Positions 33,363 through 42,733 of a DNA stretch of 52,633 nucleotides are shown piece after piece. The DNA comes from Bacteroidales bacterium (GTDB lineage: Bacteria > Bacteroidota > Bacteroidia > Bacteroidales > F082), in contig JALNZT010000033.1 of the NCBI GenBank assembly GCA_023229135.1, forward strand, positions 1 to 52,633, given 5' to 3'. Position 1 is the first letter of the stretch, and every line of letters begins with the position of its first letter. A program made the position numbers and the translations under genes. The notes below the pieces were generated by a model. The model was given only the letters and a program-made list of their open reading frames with translations, was not told the origin of the DNA and searched no databases.

Positions 33363-33830
33363 ATGAGAAAAGCTAAACCAAAAAAAAGAATAATCCTTCC
33401 CGATCCGAAATTCGGTGATGTGTTGGTTACAAAGTTTGTAAACAACCTCATGATACAGGGAAAGAAAAACCTTGCTTACCAGGTTTTTTATGAAGCCATG
33501 GAAATAGTAGGTAACAAAACAGGAGAGGACGCCGTTGAAGTGTGGAAAAAAGCACTTGCCAACGTAACACCTGCTGTTGAAGTTAGAAGCCGCCGTATTG
33601 GTGGTGCTACTTTCCAGATACCTTCAGAAATCAGACCTAGCCGCAAAATGTCTATTGGCATGAAAAACCTGATTCGGGTTGCCCGCAAGCGCCATGAAAA
33701 GTCAATGGGTCAAAAATTGGCCGGTGAGATTACAGCAGCTTATAAAGAAGAAGGTACGGCATTTAAGAAAAAAGAAGATACACATAGAATGGCAGAAGCC
33801 AACAAGGCTTTCTCTCATTTTAGGTTCTAA
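33363..33830 (+). CDS. rpsG: 30S ribosomal protein S7
   Basis: A 155-residue primary 16S-rRNA binder that nucleates assembly of the 30S head and lines the exit site. The N-terminal RKAKPKKRIILPDPKFGD and the helix with RVARKRHEKSMGQKLAGE are typical, and length is normal. It sits 39 bp after rpsL, in the usual str order. In other bacteria S7 represses its own operon; no such site is evident here. Confidence 0.99.
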   Translation: MRKAKPKKRIILPDPKFGDVLVTKFVNNLMIQGKKNLAYQVFYEAMEIVGNKTGEDAVEVWKKALANVTPAVEVRSRRIGGATFQIPSEIRPSRKMSIGMKNLIRVARKRHEKSMGQKLAGEITAAYKEEGTAFKKKEDTHRMAEANKAFSHFRF

Positions 33831-33850
33831 AATAGCCCTATATTATATAC

Positions 33851-35965
33851 ATGGCAGAAACTAAAACCATACACAATCTCCTACGTACGCGCAATATCGG
33901 CATTATGGCTCATATTGATGCCGGCAAAACTACTACTACCGAACGTATTCTTTATTATACAGGTCGCAGTCATAAGCTTGGCGAAACCCACGAAGGATCG
34001 GCTACCATGGACTGGATGGTTCAGGAGCAAGAGCGTGGCATTACCATTACTTCGGCTGCTACTACAGTTTTCTGGGATTTTAAAGACGAGAAATATAAGA
34101 TCAATATCATTGACACCCCTGGCCACGTTGACTTCACTGTTGAAGTCGAGCGTTCATTGCGTGTACTTGATGGTGCTGTTGCATTGTTTTGTGCAGTAGG
34201 CGGAGTGGAACCTCAATCAGAAACAGTTTGGCGTCAGGCTGACAAATATAAAGTTCCACGACTTTGTTTTGTGAACAAAATGGATCGTGCCGGAGCTGAC
34301 TTTTTTGGCGTACTCACACAAATCAGAGAAAGATTAGGCGCCAATCCTATTCCGCTTCAAATACCTATTGGTGAGGAAGAGAATTTTACCGGCATTGTGG
34401 ATTTGATTCTTAACAAAGCATTTATTTGGGACGACAGCTCAAAAGGTGTGGTGATGGTAGAAATACCAATCCCTGTTGACCTTGTATCAACGGTTGAAGA
34501 ATACCGTCAGAAACTTATTGAAGCTGTTGCCGAAGATAGTGATGAGCTGTTGGAAAAATTCATGGAAGATCCTGATAGCATCACTGTTGAAGAAATTATT
34601 GCTCAGATTCGTAAAGCTACCGTTGAAATGAGAATTTCGCCGGTAATGTGTGGATCTGCATTCAAAAATAAAGGTGTACAAATGCTGATCAACGGTGTTG
34701 TTCAATATTTGCCCAGTCCATTGGATGTTGATGCTGTAACCGGCATTAACCCCAAAACTGATAAAGAAGAGATACGTAAAGTAAGTGATGATGAGCCATT
34801 TAGTGCATTAGCATTCAAAATTGCAACCGATCCTTTTGTGGGTCGTATTGCATTTTTCCGTGTCTATAGCGGTGTGCTCGAGTCAGGTTCCTATGTTTTG
34901 AATGCTTCAACAGGAAAAAAAGAGCGTATCTCACGTATCATGCAAATGCATGCTAACAAGCAAAATCCGCTTGATCGCATCGAAGCTGGTGATATTGGTG
35001 CTGCTGTTGGATTTAAAACAATCCGCACAGGCGATACCCTATGTGTTGAAAATCGTCCAATTTTATTGGAATCAATGACATTCCCTGAGCCGGTAATTAG
35101 CGTTTCTATCGAGCCTAAAACCCAAGCTGATATGGACAAGATGGGAGTGGCTTTGTCGAAACTTGCTGAAGAAGATCCAACTTTCCGTGTGAAGACTGAT
35201 GAAAATTCAGGACAAACGATTATTTCGGGAATGGGCGAACTGCATTTGGAAGTACTCATCGATCGTATGAAACGGGAGTTTAAAGTAGATGCAAACCAAG
35301 GCCGCCCGCAAGTTGCATATAAAGAGGCTATTACAGCTACAGCGCATCATCGCGAGGTGTATAAGAAACAAACAGGTGGTAGAGGTAAGTTTGCCGATAT
35401 CATCTTTGAAATCAGTCCTGCTGACGAGAATGTTGTTGGCCTGCAGTTTGTTGATGAAGTTAAAGGCGGTAATATTCCCCGTGAATTTATTCCTGCTATT
35501 CAAAAAGGATTTAGAGAATCAATGTCAAATGGTGTTTTGGCCGGTTTCCCGGTTGACAGCATCAAAGTAAGGTTGCTCGACGGTTCGTTCCATGCTGTGG
35601 ATAGCGACGCATTATCATTTGAAATGGCAGCCAGATTGGGTTATAAAGAATCCTGCCGCAAAGCCAAATCAATATTGCTCGAGCCTATTATGAAGGTAGA
35701 AGTACTGACACCGGATGATTATCTGGGAGATGTTACGGGCGACCTTAACAAGCGCAGAGCTATACTCCGAGAAGTGGTTGCTAAGGCTGCCGGACAAATC
35801 ATCAAAGCCGATGTGCCACTTTCCGAAATGTTTGGTTATGTAACAACTTTACGTAGCCTATCATCAGGACGTGCAACATCCAGCATGGAATTCAGTCATT
35901 ATGCTTCAGCACCGGAACATGTTGCCGAAGAGGTAGTGAATAAAGCTAAAGGAATAATTAAATAA
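33851..35965 (+). CDS. fusA: Elongation factor G
   Basis: A 704-residue GTPase that drives translocation. G1 AHIDAGKT is at 20-27, switch-region RGITI near 62-66, G3 DTPGH at 88-92 and G4 NKMD at 142-145. Domains II-V follow at normal length. It is 20 bp after rpsG. The next gene is rpsJ: tuf, which follows fusA in many bacteria, is absent here, so EF-Tu must be encoded elsewhere. Confidence 0.99.
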   Translation: MAETKTIHNLLRTRNIGIMAHIDAGKTTTTERILYYTGRSHKLGETHEGSATMDWMVQEQERGITITSAATTVFWDFKDEKYKINIIDTPGHVDFTVEVERSLRVLDGAVALFCAVGGVEPQSETVWRQADKYKVPRLCFVNKMDRAGADFFGVLTQIRERLGANPIPLQIPIGEEENFTGIVDLILNKAFIWDDSSKGVVMVEIPIPVDLVSTVEEYRQKLIEAVAEDSDELLEKFMEDPDSITVEEIIAQIRKATVEMRISPVMCGSAFKNKGVQMLINGVVQYLPSPLDVDAVTGINPKTDKEEIRKVSDDEPFSALAFKIATDPFVGRIAFFRVYSGVLESGSYVLNASTGKKERISRIMQMHANKQNPLDRIEAGDIGAAVGFKTIRTGDTLCVENRPILLESMTFPEPVISVSIEPKTQADMDKMGVALSKLAEEDPTFRVKTDENSGQTIISGMGELHLEVLIDRMKREFKVDANQGRPQVAYKEAITATAHHREVYKKQTGGRGKFADIIFEISPADENVVGLQFVDEVKGGNIPREFIPAIQKGFRESMSNGVLAGFPVDSIKVRLLDGSFHAVDSDALSFEMAARLGYKESCRKAKSILLEPIMKVEVLTPDDYLGDVTGDLNKRRAILREVVAKAAGQIIKADVPLSEMFGYVTTLRSLSSGRATSSMEFSHYASAPEHVAEEVVNKAKGIIK

Positions 35966-35990
35966 TAGTAAACAATAATAATTCTTCAAC

Positions 35991-36296
35991 GTGAGCCAAA
36001 GGATTAGAATAAAATTAAAGTCGTACGATCATAACCTGGTTGATAAATCAGCCGAGAAGATTGTAAAGACGATCAAGACAACTGGAGCTGTTGTAAACGG
36101 ACCAATTCCGCTTCCAACAGACAAGAGGATTTACACTGTGTTGCGTTCAACTTTCGTACACAAAAAGTCAAGAGAACAATTTGAGCTCTCGTCCTATAAA
36201 CGACTGCTCGATATTTACAGCTCGACTTCACAAACGATCGACGCATTGATGAAGCTGGAGCTTCCAAGTGGTGTAGAAGTAGAAATTAAAGTTTGA
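35991..36296 (+). CDS. rpsJ: 30S ribosomal protein S10
   Basis: A 101-residue 30S head protein that also partners NusB in antitermination. MSQRIRIKLKSYDHNLVD at the N-terminus and GPIPLPTDKRIYTVLRSTFV in the middle are the family signature. The start codon is GTG, the only one in the ribosomal run that I found; no in-frame ATG lies close by. It opens the S10 part of the cluster, 25 bp after fusA. Confidence 0.98.
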   Translation: MSQRIRIKLKSYDHNLVDKSAEKIVKTIKTTGAVVNGPIPLPTDKRIYTVLRSTFVHKKSREQFELSSYKRLLDIYSSTSQTIDALMKLELPSGVEVEIKV

Positions 36297-36335
36297 CCTG
36301 CTAATTTTTAGCAAGAAACAATAAAGAAAAGTAAC

Positions 36336-36959
36336 ATGTCAGGAATACTTGGAAAAAAGGTAGGTATGACCAGCATTTTCGACGCTAACGGGATGAATAT
36401 TCCGGTTACCGTGATAGAAGCCGGTCCTTGTATAGTGACGCAGATCAGAACCAAAGAGGTAGACGGTTATGATGCTGTTCAGCTTGCTTATGGTGAGAAG
36501 AAAGAAAAGCAGACCACAAGTGCCTTGAAAGGGCATTTTGAAAAGGCTGGTACAACACCAAAACTGTATGTCTCAGAATTTACACGTTTCGAGAAAAAGA
36601 AATCACGGGGCGAAGTCGTTACTGTGGATGTGTTTATTGAAGGTGAATATGTTGACGTAGTTGGTACCAGCATTGGTAAAGGTTTTCAGGGAGTTGTAAA
36701 ACGCCACGGATTTAGTGGTGTTGGGCAGGCCACACACGGTCAGCACAACAGGTTGAGAGCTCCCGGCTCTATTGGTGCCGCTTCTTATCCTGCACGCGTT
36801 TTTAAAGGAATGCGTATGGCCGGACGTATGGGTGGTGAAAGGGTTAAATTAATTAACCTACAGATCGTGAAAATCATACCCGAGAAGAATTTGATATTGG
36901 TTAAAGGTGCTGTACCAGGCCCTAAAAACGGATTTTTAAAAATAGAAAGATGGAATTAG
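36336..36959 (+). CDS. rplC: 50S ribosomal protein L3
   Basis: A 207-residue early-assembly protein whose loop reaches the peptidyl transferase centre. GKKVGMTSIFD at the start and the loop GFSGVGQATHGQHNRLRAPG are diagnostic. The gene's end overlaps the rplD start by 10 bp, the longest overlap in the run, which suggests translational coupling. Confidence 0.99.
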   Translation: MSGILGKKVGMTSIFDANGMNIPVTVIEAGPCIVTQIRTKEVDGYDAVQLAYGEKKEKQTTSALKGHFEKAGTTPKLYVSEFTRFEKKKSRGEVVTVDVFIEGEYVDVVGTSIGKGFQGVVKRHGFSGVGQATHGQHNRLRAPGSIGAASYPARVFKGMRMAGRMGGERVKLINLQIVKIIPEKNLILVKGAVPGPKNGFLKIERWN

Positions 36960-37576
36960 TAGTTCATAGGATTAGCGGCGAAGCGACAGACAGAAAAGTG
37001 TCGTTGCATGATGACATCTTTGGTATTGAGCCCAATGACCACGCTATCTATCTGGATACAAAATTGTATCTGGCTAACCAGCGTCAAGGCACTCATAAAT
37101 CAAAGGAGCGCAACGAGATCGCCGGAAGTACTCGTAAGATTAAGAAGCAAAAAGGAACAGGAACTGCTCGTGCCGGTAGCATCAAGTCGCCAATATTCAG
37201 AGGCGGTGGCCGTATTTTTGGCCCACAGCCACGCGACTATTCTTTTAAACTGAATAAAAAGGTAAAAAAGTTAGCGCGTAAATCTGCATTGGCCTATAAA
37301 GCTAAAGAACTGCAAATTGTTATTTTGGAAGACTTTACCTTTGACACTCCAAAAACAAAGAACTTTGCACAAATCCTTAATAGTTTTGAGTTGCAGGGCG
37401 CCAAGAGTTTGTTTGTGATGCCAACTACCGACAGCAATGTCGTTTTGTCATCGCGCAATCTACAGCGCACCAAAGTGGTTACAGCCAACAGCCTGAATAC
37501 TTTTGATATTTTGAATGCCAAAAGGTTGTTTGTGGCTGAAAGCTCCCTGAAAACGATTGAGGAAATACTAGCGTAG
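36950..37576 (+). CDS. rplD: 50S ribosomal protein L4
   Basis: A 208-residue protein with an exit-tunnel loop (GSTRKIKKQKGTGTARAG, near 61-78). In E. coli L4 represses the S10 operon by attenuation; no equivalent leader is seen ahead of rpsJ here. The start ATG lies inside rplC and gives MELVVHRISG, as in other Bacteroidota L4 proteins. Confidence 0.98.
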   Translation: MELVVHRISGEATDRKVSLHDDIFGIEPNDHAIYLDTKLYLANQRQGTHKSKERNEIAGSTRKIKKQKGTGTARAGSIKSPIFRGGGRIFGPQPRDYSFKLNKKVKKLARKSALAYKAKELQIVILEDFTFDTPKTKNFAQILNSFELQGAKSLFVMPTTDSNVVLSSRNLQRTKVVTANSLNTFDILNAKRLFVAESSLKTIEEILA

Positions 37577-37602
37577 TTACGAATATAAAAACGGAAAAGA
37601 CA

Positions 37603-37893
37603 ATGAATATCATTCAGAAACCGGTAATTACGGAAAAAATGACCGCACAAGGCGAGAAGCTGAACCGGTATGGTTTTATTGTTGATAGGCGTGCCAACAA
37701 ACTTCAAATCAAAAAAGCTGTTGAAGAGCTTTATGGTGTAGAAGTGGCTGCAGTCAACACAATGAATTACGAAGGAAAGCGTAAGTCGCGTTTTACAAAG
37801 ACCGGTGTCATTGCCGGGAAAATGAATGCTTTTAAAAAAGCTGTCGTGACTATCGCTGAAGGTGAAACTATTGATTTTTTTAGCAACATTTAG
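37603..37893 (+). CDS. rplW: 50S ribosomal protein L23
   Basis: A 96-residue protein at the tunnel exit that docks trigger factor and SRP. NIIQKPVITEKM and YGFIVDRRANKLQIKKAVEE are typical. It is 26 bp after rplD and 4 bp before rplB. Confidence 0.98.
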   Translation: MNIIQKPVITEKMTAQGEKLNRYGFIVDRRANKLQIKKAVEELYGVEVAAVNTMNYEGKRKSRFTKTGVIAGKMNAFKKAVVTIAEGETIDFFSNI

Positions 37894-37897
37894 ATAA

Positions 37898-38722
37898 ATG
37901 GCTTTAAAGAAGTATAAACCCACAACTCCTGGGCAGCGCTTTAAACTAATAAGCGCATTCGACGAAATCACTACTGATAGACCGGAAAAGTCATTGTTGG
38001 CTCCCGGCAAAAGGTCTGGTGGAAGAAATAAAGAAGGTAAGATGACAATCCGCAACGTTGGTGGAGGTCACAAGCAGAAATACAGAATTATCGACTTCAA
38101 ACGCGATAAAGATGGTATTCCTGGTGTGATTCAAACCATTGAGTACGATCCAAATCGTACAGCGCGAATAGCATTGGTAAACTATAAAGATGGCGAAAAG
38201 CGATATATTATTGCACCGCAGGGTCTTAAAGTAGGACAGGAAATTGTTTCCGGTCAGGGTGCAAGTCCTAACATTGGCAATACCTTGTTTCTAAGTGAAG
38301 TTCCTTTTGGTACCATGTTGCACAATATTGAGCTGCGTCCCGGACAGGGCGCTAAAATGGCACGCAGTGCAGGAAGCTACGCTCAGTTGACATCACGTGA
38401 TGGAAAATACGCTATTTTGAAAATGCCTTCAGGTGAAACACGCATGATTCTTCAAACATGTAGAGGAACAGTAGGTTCTGTTTCTAACTCTGATCATAGC
38501 CTTGAAGTATCTGGAAAAGCTGGTCGCAGCCGTTGGTTAGGCCGTCGTCCTCGCGTACGTGGTGTGGTTATGAACCCTGTTGATCACCCGATGGGTGGTG
38601 GTGAAGGCCGCGCCAGTGGTGGGCAGCCACGTAGCCGTAAAGGTTTGCCTTCAAAAGGTTATAAAACACGTGCCAAAAAGAATGCTTCCGACAAGTATAT
38701 TGTCGAAAGAAGGAAGAAATAA
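37898..38722 (+). CDS. rplB: 50S ribosomal protein L2
   Basis: A 274-residue protein needed for subunit joining and peptidyl transfer. The OB and SH3-like domains hold RNVGGGHKQKYRIIDFKR, and the C-terminal loop VMNPVDHPMGGGEGRASGG has the conserved histidine near the catalytic centre. Length is normal. Confidence 0.99.
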   Translation: MALKKYKPTTPGQRFKLISAFDEITTDRPEKSLLAPGKRSGGRNKEGKMTIRNVGGGHKQKYRIIDFKRDKDGIPGVIQTIEYDPNRTARIALVNYKDGEKRYIIAPQGLKVGQEIVSGQGASPNIGNTLFLSEVPFGTMLHNIELRPGQGAKMARSAGSYAQLTSRDGKYAILKMPSGETRMILQTCRGTVGSVSNSDHSLEVSGKAGRSRWLGRRPRVRGVVMNPVDHPMGGGEGRASGGQPRSRKGLPSKGYKTRAKKNASDKYIVERRKK

Positions 38723-38754
38723 TAGTTTAATCAGGTAAGAAACATCCTTATATA

Positions 38755-39033
38755 ATGAGTCGTTCGCTTAAAAAAGGTCCATATATCCATTACAAACTCG
38801 AAAGTAAAGTGATGGCTAACGTAGAATCCGGTAAGAAAACTGTCATCAAAACCTGGTCGAGAGCTTCAATGATTTCTCCAGATTTTGTAGGGCAGACAAT
38901 AGCCGTGCACAATGGCAACAAATTTATTCCTGTTTATGTCACTGAAAACATGGTAGGTCACAAGTTAGGTGAATTTGCTCCTACGCGTATCTTCAGAGGT
39001 CATGCCGGAAAAAAAGATAAAGGTAAAAAATAA
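38755..39033 (+). CDS. rpsS: 30S ribosomal protein S19
   Basis: A 92-residue 30S head protein that contacts S13 and the A-site tRNA. SRSLKKGPYIHYKLESKV and HKLGEFAPTRIFRGHAGKK are the family motifs. Placed in standard S10-operon order between rplB and rplV. Confidence 0.98.
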   Translation: MSRSLKKGPYIHYKLESKVMANVESGKKTVIKTWSRASMISPDFVGQTIAVHNGNKFIPVYVTENMVGHKLGEFAPTRIFRGHAGKKDKGKK

Positions 39034-39047
39034 AGAACTGCAAGACT

Positions 39048-39455
39048 ATGGGAGCTAGAAAACATAACAGAGCTGAGGAGAGAAAAGCTGCAAAAAAGGT
39101 TACCTCTTTTGCAAAACTGAACAACGTACCCACTTCGCCACGCAAAATGCGTTTGGTGGCTGATTTGGTGCGTGGAATGAATGTTGAGATGGCATTGCAT
39201 GTTCTTCAATATTCCTCAAAAGAAGCATCAATAAGAGTATATAAACTTTTGCGGTCGGCCATTGCAAACTGGGAAGCCAAAAATGCAGGCCAAAGAATCG
39301 AAGATAGCAATCTTTACATCAAAGAAATCTTTGTTGATTCGGGCCGTATGCTGAAAAGAGTTCAACCTGCACCACAAGGCAGAGCGCACCGAGTTAGAAA
39401 AAGATCTAACCATGTTACGCTGATACTCGACAGCAAGAAAACAAATAAAGAATAA
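39048..39455 (+). CDS. rplV: 50S ribosomal protein L22
   Basis: A 135-residue protein with a beta-hairpin lining the exit tunnel. TSPRKMRLVADLVRGMNVE and VQPAPQGRAHRVRKRSNHVT are diagnostic. It has an N-terminal extension of about 20 charged residues compared with E. coli L22 (110 residues). Confidence 0.98.
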   Translation: MGARKHNRAEERKAAKKVTSFAKLNNVPTSPRKMRLVADLVRGMNVEMALHVLQYSSKEASIRVYKLLRSAIANWEAKNAGQRIEDSNLYIKEIFVDSGRMLKRVQPAPQGRAHRVRKRSNHVTLILDSKKTNKE

Positions 39456-39487
39456 AGTGATGAATCAATCCGATAAGTTTTAATTGA

Positions 39488-40213
39488 ATGGGACAGAAAA
39501 CGAATCCAATAGGTCTTAGGTTAGGAATCATCAAAGGTTGGGAATCCAACTGGTACGGTGGACGAGATTTTTCCGCTAAGTTAGTAGAAGACGATAAAAT
39601 CCGAAAATATCTGTATGCACGTCTCGGAAAAGCTGGTATTTCCCGCATTTCTATCGAACGTACATTGAAGCTGGTTACTGTTACAATATCTACAGCCCGG
39701 CCCGGTATGATCATCGGTAAAGCGGGTCAGGAAGTTGACAAGCTGAAAGAAGAATTAAAGAAACTCACCGGAAAAGAGGTTCAGATAAATATCAGCGAAA
39801 TCAAACGTCCTGAGCTGGATGCCTATATTGTAGCTTCTACTATAGCTAAGCAGATTGAAGGTCGTATCTCTTTCCGTCGGGCTATTAAAACTGCTATCAG
39901 TTCTAGTATGCGCATCGGAGCCGAAGGTATTAAGGTTATGATTTCAGGTAGGGTTGGTGGTGCCGAGATGGCCCGTCAGGAAACCTATAAAGAAGGTCGC
40001 ATTCCATTGCATACTTTACGTGCGGATATTGATTATGCCCTTGTTGAAGCTCATACCCAATACGGACGTATTGGCATCAAAGTATGGATTTGCAAAGGAG
40101 AGATTTATGGTAAACCTGAGTTAGTTCCAACAACTGTTGGTGGCCAGAGTAAAAAGCCGGGAGGTGGTCCAAAGCCAAGTGGCGGTCCACGTCAAAGAGG
40201 AAGACGCAAATAA
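39488..40213 (+). CDS. rpsC: 30S ribosomal protein S3
   Basis: A 241-residue protein at the mRNA entry site. MGQKTNPIGLRLGIIKGWES at the N-terminus and the KH-domain core RPGMIIGKAGQEVDKLKEEL are clear. The last ~25 residues are Gly/Pro/Arg-rich (KKPGGGPKPSGGPRQRGRRK), a disordered tail. Confidence 0.99.
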   Translation: MGQKTNPIGLRLGIIKGWESNWYGGRDFSAKLVEDDKIRKYLYARLGKAGISRISIERTLKLVTVTISTARPGMIIGKAGQEVDKLKEELKKLTGKEVQINISEIKRPELDAYIVASTIAKQIEGRISFRRAIKTAISSSMRIGAEGIKVMISGRVGGAEMARQETYKEGRIPLHTLRADIDYALVEAHTQYGRIGIKVWICKGEIYGKPELVPTTVGGQSKKPGGGPKPSGGPRQRGRRK

Positions 40214-40244
40214 GTTAGTTTAGAATCATAATACATTAGTAACG

Positions 40245-40676
40245 ATGTTACAACCTAAAAAGACAAAATTCAGAAGACACCAAAAAGGCAAAATGAAAGG
40301 CCTTTCAAATCGCGGGCACCAGCTGGCCTTTGGTTCTTTTGGAATAAAAGCCCTGGAAGAAGTATGGCTCACAGGGCGTCAGATAGAAGCTGCACGTCAG
40401 GCGGTTACCCGTTATATGAAACGTGAAGGCCAGATTTGGATCCGGGTATTTCCCGATAAGCCGATCACTAAAAAGCCTGCCGAAGTACGTATGGGTAAAG
40501 GTAAAGGTGCTCCCGAATATTTTGTTGCTCCGGTATCACCGGGAAGAATCATATTTGAGGCAGAAGGTGTCCCTTTGGAAGTTGCTAAAGAAGCCCTTCG
40601 TTTGGCAGCTCAAAAATTACCTATTACAACAAAGTTTGTGGTAAGAAGAGATTACGTTGAAACAAAAATAGGTTAA
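40245..40676 (+). CDS. rplP: 50S ribosomal protein L16
   Basis: A 143-residue protein that binds near the A-site tRNA. MLQPKKTKFRRHQKGKMKG and the central GRQIEAARQAVTRYMKREGQ are the family signature. It is followed after 3 bp by rpmC. Confidence 0.99.
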   Translation: MLQPKKTKFRRHQKGKMKGLSNRGHQLAFGSFGIKALEEVWLTGRQIEAARQAVTRYMKREGQIWIRVFPDKPITKKPAEVRMGKGKGAPEYFVAPVSPGRIIFEAEGVPLEVAKEALRLAAQKLPITTKFVVRRDYVETKIG

Positions 40677-40679
40677 GAA

Positions 40680-40883
40680 ATGAAACAAGAAGTAATCAAA
40701 GAATTAAGCACAGCCGACCTGGTCGAGCGTCTTGAAGAAGAACGTAAGCAATTGGTACGCCTAAAGCTTAATCATGCGGTTTCACCACTCGAGAATCCAA
40801 ATAAAATTAGTGCCTATCGCAAAACGATTGCACGATTGATGACCGAGTTGAGAAAACGCCAGTTGACAGGAACTAATCAATAA
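40680..40883 (+). CDS. rpmC: 50S ribosomal protein L29
   Basis: A 67-residue helical-hairpin protein next to L23 at the tunnel exit. KELSTADLVERLEEERKQLV and KTIARLMTELRKRQL define it. Standard place between rplP and rpsQ. Confidence 0.96.
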   Translation: MKQEVIKELSTADLVERLEEERKQLVRLKLNHAVSPLENPNKISAYRKTIARLMTELRKRQLTGTNQ

Positions 40884-40901
40884 TAACGACGAGAAGACAA
40901 G

Positions 40902-41159
40902 ATGGAAACCAGGAATCTCAGAAAAGAAAGAACCGGCGTGGTTGTCAGTAATAAAATGGACAAGTCCATTACCGTTGAAATTGTACGTCGCGTGAAACAC
41001 CCCGTTTACGGCAAGTTTTTGAAAAAGACTAACAAGTTTATGGCTCACGACGAGAATAACGACTGTAACATTGGTGATACAGTGCGTATTATGGAAACAC
41101 GTCCGTTGAGTAAAAATAAATGTTGGAGATTAGTTGAAATAATCGAAAGGGCGAAGTAA
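40902..41159 (+). CDS. rpsQ: 30S ribosomal protein S17
   Basis: An 85-residue OB-fold protein that binds 16S rRNA early. RKERTGVVVSNKMDKSITVE and the downstream IGDTVRIMETRPLSKNKCWR are typical. One base separates it from rplN. Confidence 0.98.
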   Translation: METRNLRKERTGVVVSNKMDKSITVEIVRRVKHPVYGKFLKKTNKFMAHDENNDCNIGDTVRIMETRPLSKNKCWRLVEIIERAK

Positions 41160-41160
41160 T

Positions 41161-41529
41161 ATGATACAGCAAGAATCCAGACTATCAGTAGCAGATAACA
41201 GCGGAGCCAAGGAAGTACTTTGCATTCGCGTGTTAGGAGGAACAGGCAAACGTTATGCCCGCATAGGAGATCAGATTGTTGCCACCGTTAAGCATGCCTT
41301 GCCAAGTGGCAACGTGAAAAAGGGTGCCGTGGTAAAAGCTGTTGTTGTGCGCACAAAAAAAGAGACCAGACGAAACGATGGTTCATACATTCGTTTTGAA
41401 GATAATGCAGTAGTTTTGCTGAATACTACCGGTGAAATGATGGGCACGCGTATCTTTGGACCTGTAGCACGCGAGCTGAGGGAAAAGCAATACATGAAAA
41501 TTGTTTCGCTGGCACCTGAAGTGCTCTAA
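41161..41529 (+). CDS. rplN: 50S ribosomal protein L14
   Basis: A 122-residue protein at the subunit interface. MIQQESRLSVADNSGAKEVL and GPVARELREKQYMKIVSLAP are the family start and end, at exactly the usual length. It begins the spc part of the cluster without a gap in transcription. Confidence 0.99.
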   Translation: MIQQESRLSVADNSGAKEVLCIRVLGGTGKRYARIGDQIVATVKHALPSGNVKKGAVVKAVVVRTKKETRRNDGSYIRFEDNAVVLLNTTGEMMGTRIFGPVARELREKQYMKIVSLAPEVL

Positions 41530-41551
41530 CAAAATATAAATACGAAGTATT

Positions 41552-41872
41552 ATGACAAAATTACACATAAAAAAAGGCGACAACGTTATCGTTATTGCCG
41601 GCGACCATAAGGGTGAGCAGGGAAAGGTGCTTGTTGTAAATGTGGAAAAACAGAGGGCCATTGTAGAAGGTGTCAATCTGGTTTCAAAGCATACCAAACC
41701 CAATACCGAAAACCCAAAAGGGGGTATTTTGAAAAAAGAAGCCGCAGTGCATATTTCAAACCTTAAAATTACTGACAAAAGCGGTAAACCTTCACGTATT
41801 GGCCGTAAAGTAGATGATAAGACAGGAAAATCAGTACGTTATTTAAAAAAGACAGGGGAGGTAATTAAGTAA
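41552..41872 (+). CDS. rplX: 50S ribosomal protein L24
   Basis: A 106-residue assembly initiator with an N-terminal KOW motif (KKGDNVIVIAGDHKGEQGKV). The last base of its stop is the first base of the rplE start (TAATG), suggesting coupled translation. Confidence 0.98.
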   Translation: MTKLHIKKGDNVIVIAGDHKGEQGKVLVVNVEKQRAIVEGVNLVSKHTKPNTENPKGGILKKEAAVHISNLKITDKSGKPSRIGRKVDDKTGKSVRYLKKTGEVIK

Positions 41873-42432
41873 TGAGCTATCAGCCCAGATTTAGAGAGCA
41901 GTATAAGAGTGAAATCGTGCCTGCATTGATGAAAGAATTCAATTACACTTCGGTTATGCAGGTTCCACGGCTTGTAAAAATTTCACTCAATCAGGGTATC
42001 GGCGCCGCATTGACCGATAAAAAACTGATTGACTATGGTATAGAGGAAATGACTTCTATTACCGGTCAAAAAGCCGTACCGACCATTTCAAAACGCGACG
42101 TTTCTAACTTTAAGCTGCGTAAAGGCAACCCTATCGGGGTTCGCGTTACGCTGCGTGCAGATAAAATGTACGAGTTCCTCGAAAGACTCGTTGCAGTTGC
42201 GCTGCCTCGTGTTAGAGACTTTCGTGGTATCAGCGACAAAGGTTTCGATGGCCGCGGAAACTATAGCTTCGGTGTTACAGAGCAAATTATTTTCCCTGAA
42301 ATTGATATCGATAAAGTAAATCGTATGAATGGAATGGACATCACTTTTGTTACGACAGCCAAAACTGATAAAGAAGCATTAGCATTGCTCAAAGGTTTTG
42401 GTCTTCCGTTTAAAAATCAAAAAAAATCATAA
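41872..42432 (+). CDS. rplE: 50S ribosomal protein L5
   Basis: A 186-residue 5S-rRNA-binding protein. SVMQVPRLVKISLNQGIG and the loop RVRDFRGISDKGFDGRGNYS are diagnostic. Translation is probably coupled to rplX through the one-base overlap. Confidence 0.99.
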   Translation: MSYQPRFREQYKSEIVPALMKEFNYTSVMQVPRLVKISLNQGIGAALTDKKLIDYGIEEMTSITGQKAVPTISKRDVSNFKLRKGNPIGVRVTLRADKMYEFLERLVAVALPRVRDFRGISDKGFDGRGNYSFGVTEQIIFPEIDIDKVNRMNGMDITFVTTAKTDKEALALLKGFGLPFKNQKKS

Positions 42433-42435
42433 AGC

Positions 42436-42705
42436 ATGGCAAAAGAGTCAATGAAAGCGCGCGAGCGTAAAAGACAAAGAATGGTAGAGAAATATGCTGC
42501 CAAGCGAGAAGCCCTTAAAGCTGCTGGTGACTACGAAGGTCTGCAGAAGCTTCCTAGAAATGCTTCGCCTGTGCGCCTGCACAACCGTTGCCAACTTACG
42601 GGCAGACCCAAAGGCTATATGAGGCAGTTTGGCATTTCACGTATCAATTTCCGGGAAATGGCGCTTAAAGGCTTAATCCCCGGTGTGAAAAAAGCAAGTT
42701 GGTAG
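42436..42705 (+). CDS. rpsN: 30S ribosomal protein S14, zinc-free form
   Basis: An 89-residue protein of the long type. It has no CxxC zinc ribbon; the corresponding region reads ASPVRLHNRCQLTGRPKGYM with a single cysteine. The length also marks the C-minus form. It is 3 bp after rplE. Confidence 0.98.
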   Translation: MAKESMKARERKRQRMVEKYAAKREALKAAGDYEGLQKLPRNASPVRLHNRCQLTGRPKGYMRQFGISRINFREMALKGLIPGVKKASW

Positions 42706-42733
42706 ATTATTAAAATTTGAAGCAGCATACAAT

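Noticed and set aside
37294..38055. A 253-residue antisense gene over rplD, rplW and rplB
   Set aside because: It is a shadow of three certain ribosomal protein genes on the other strand.
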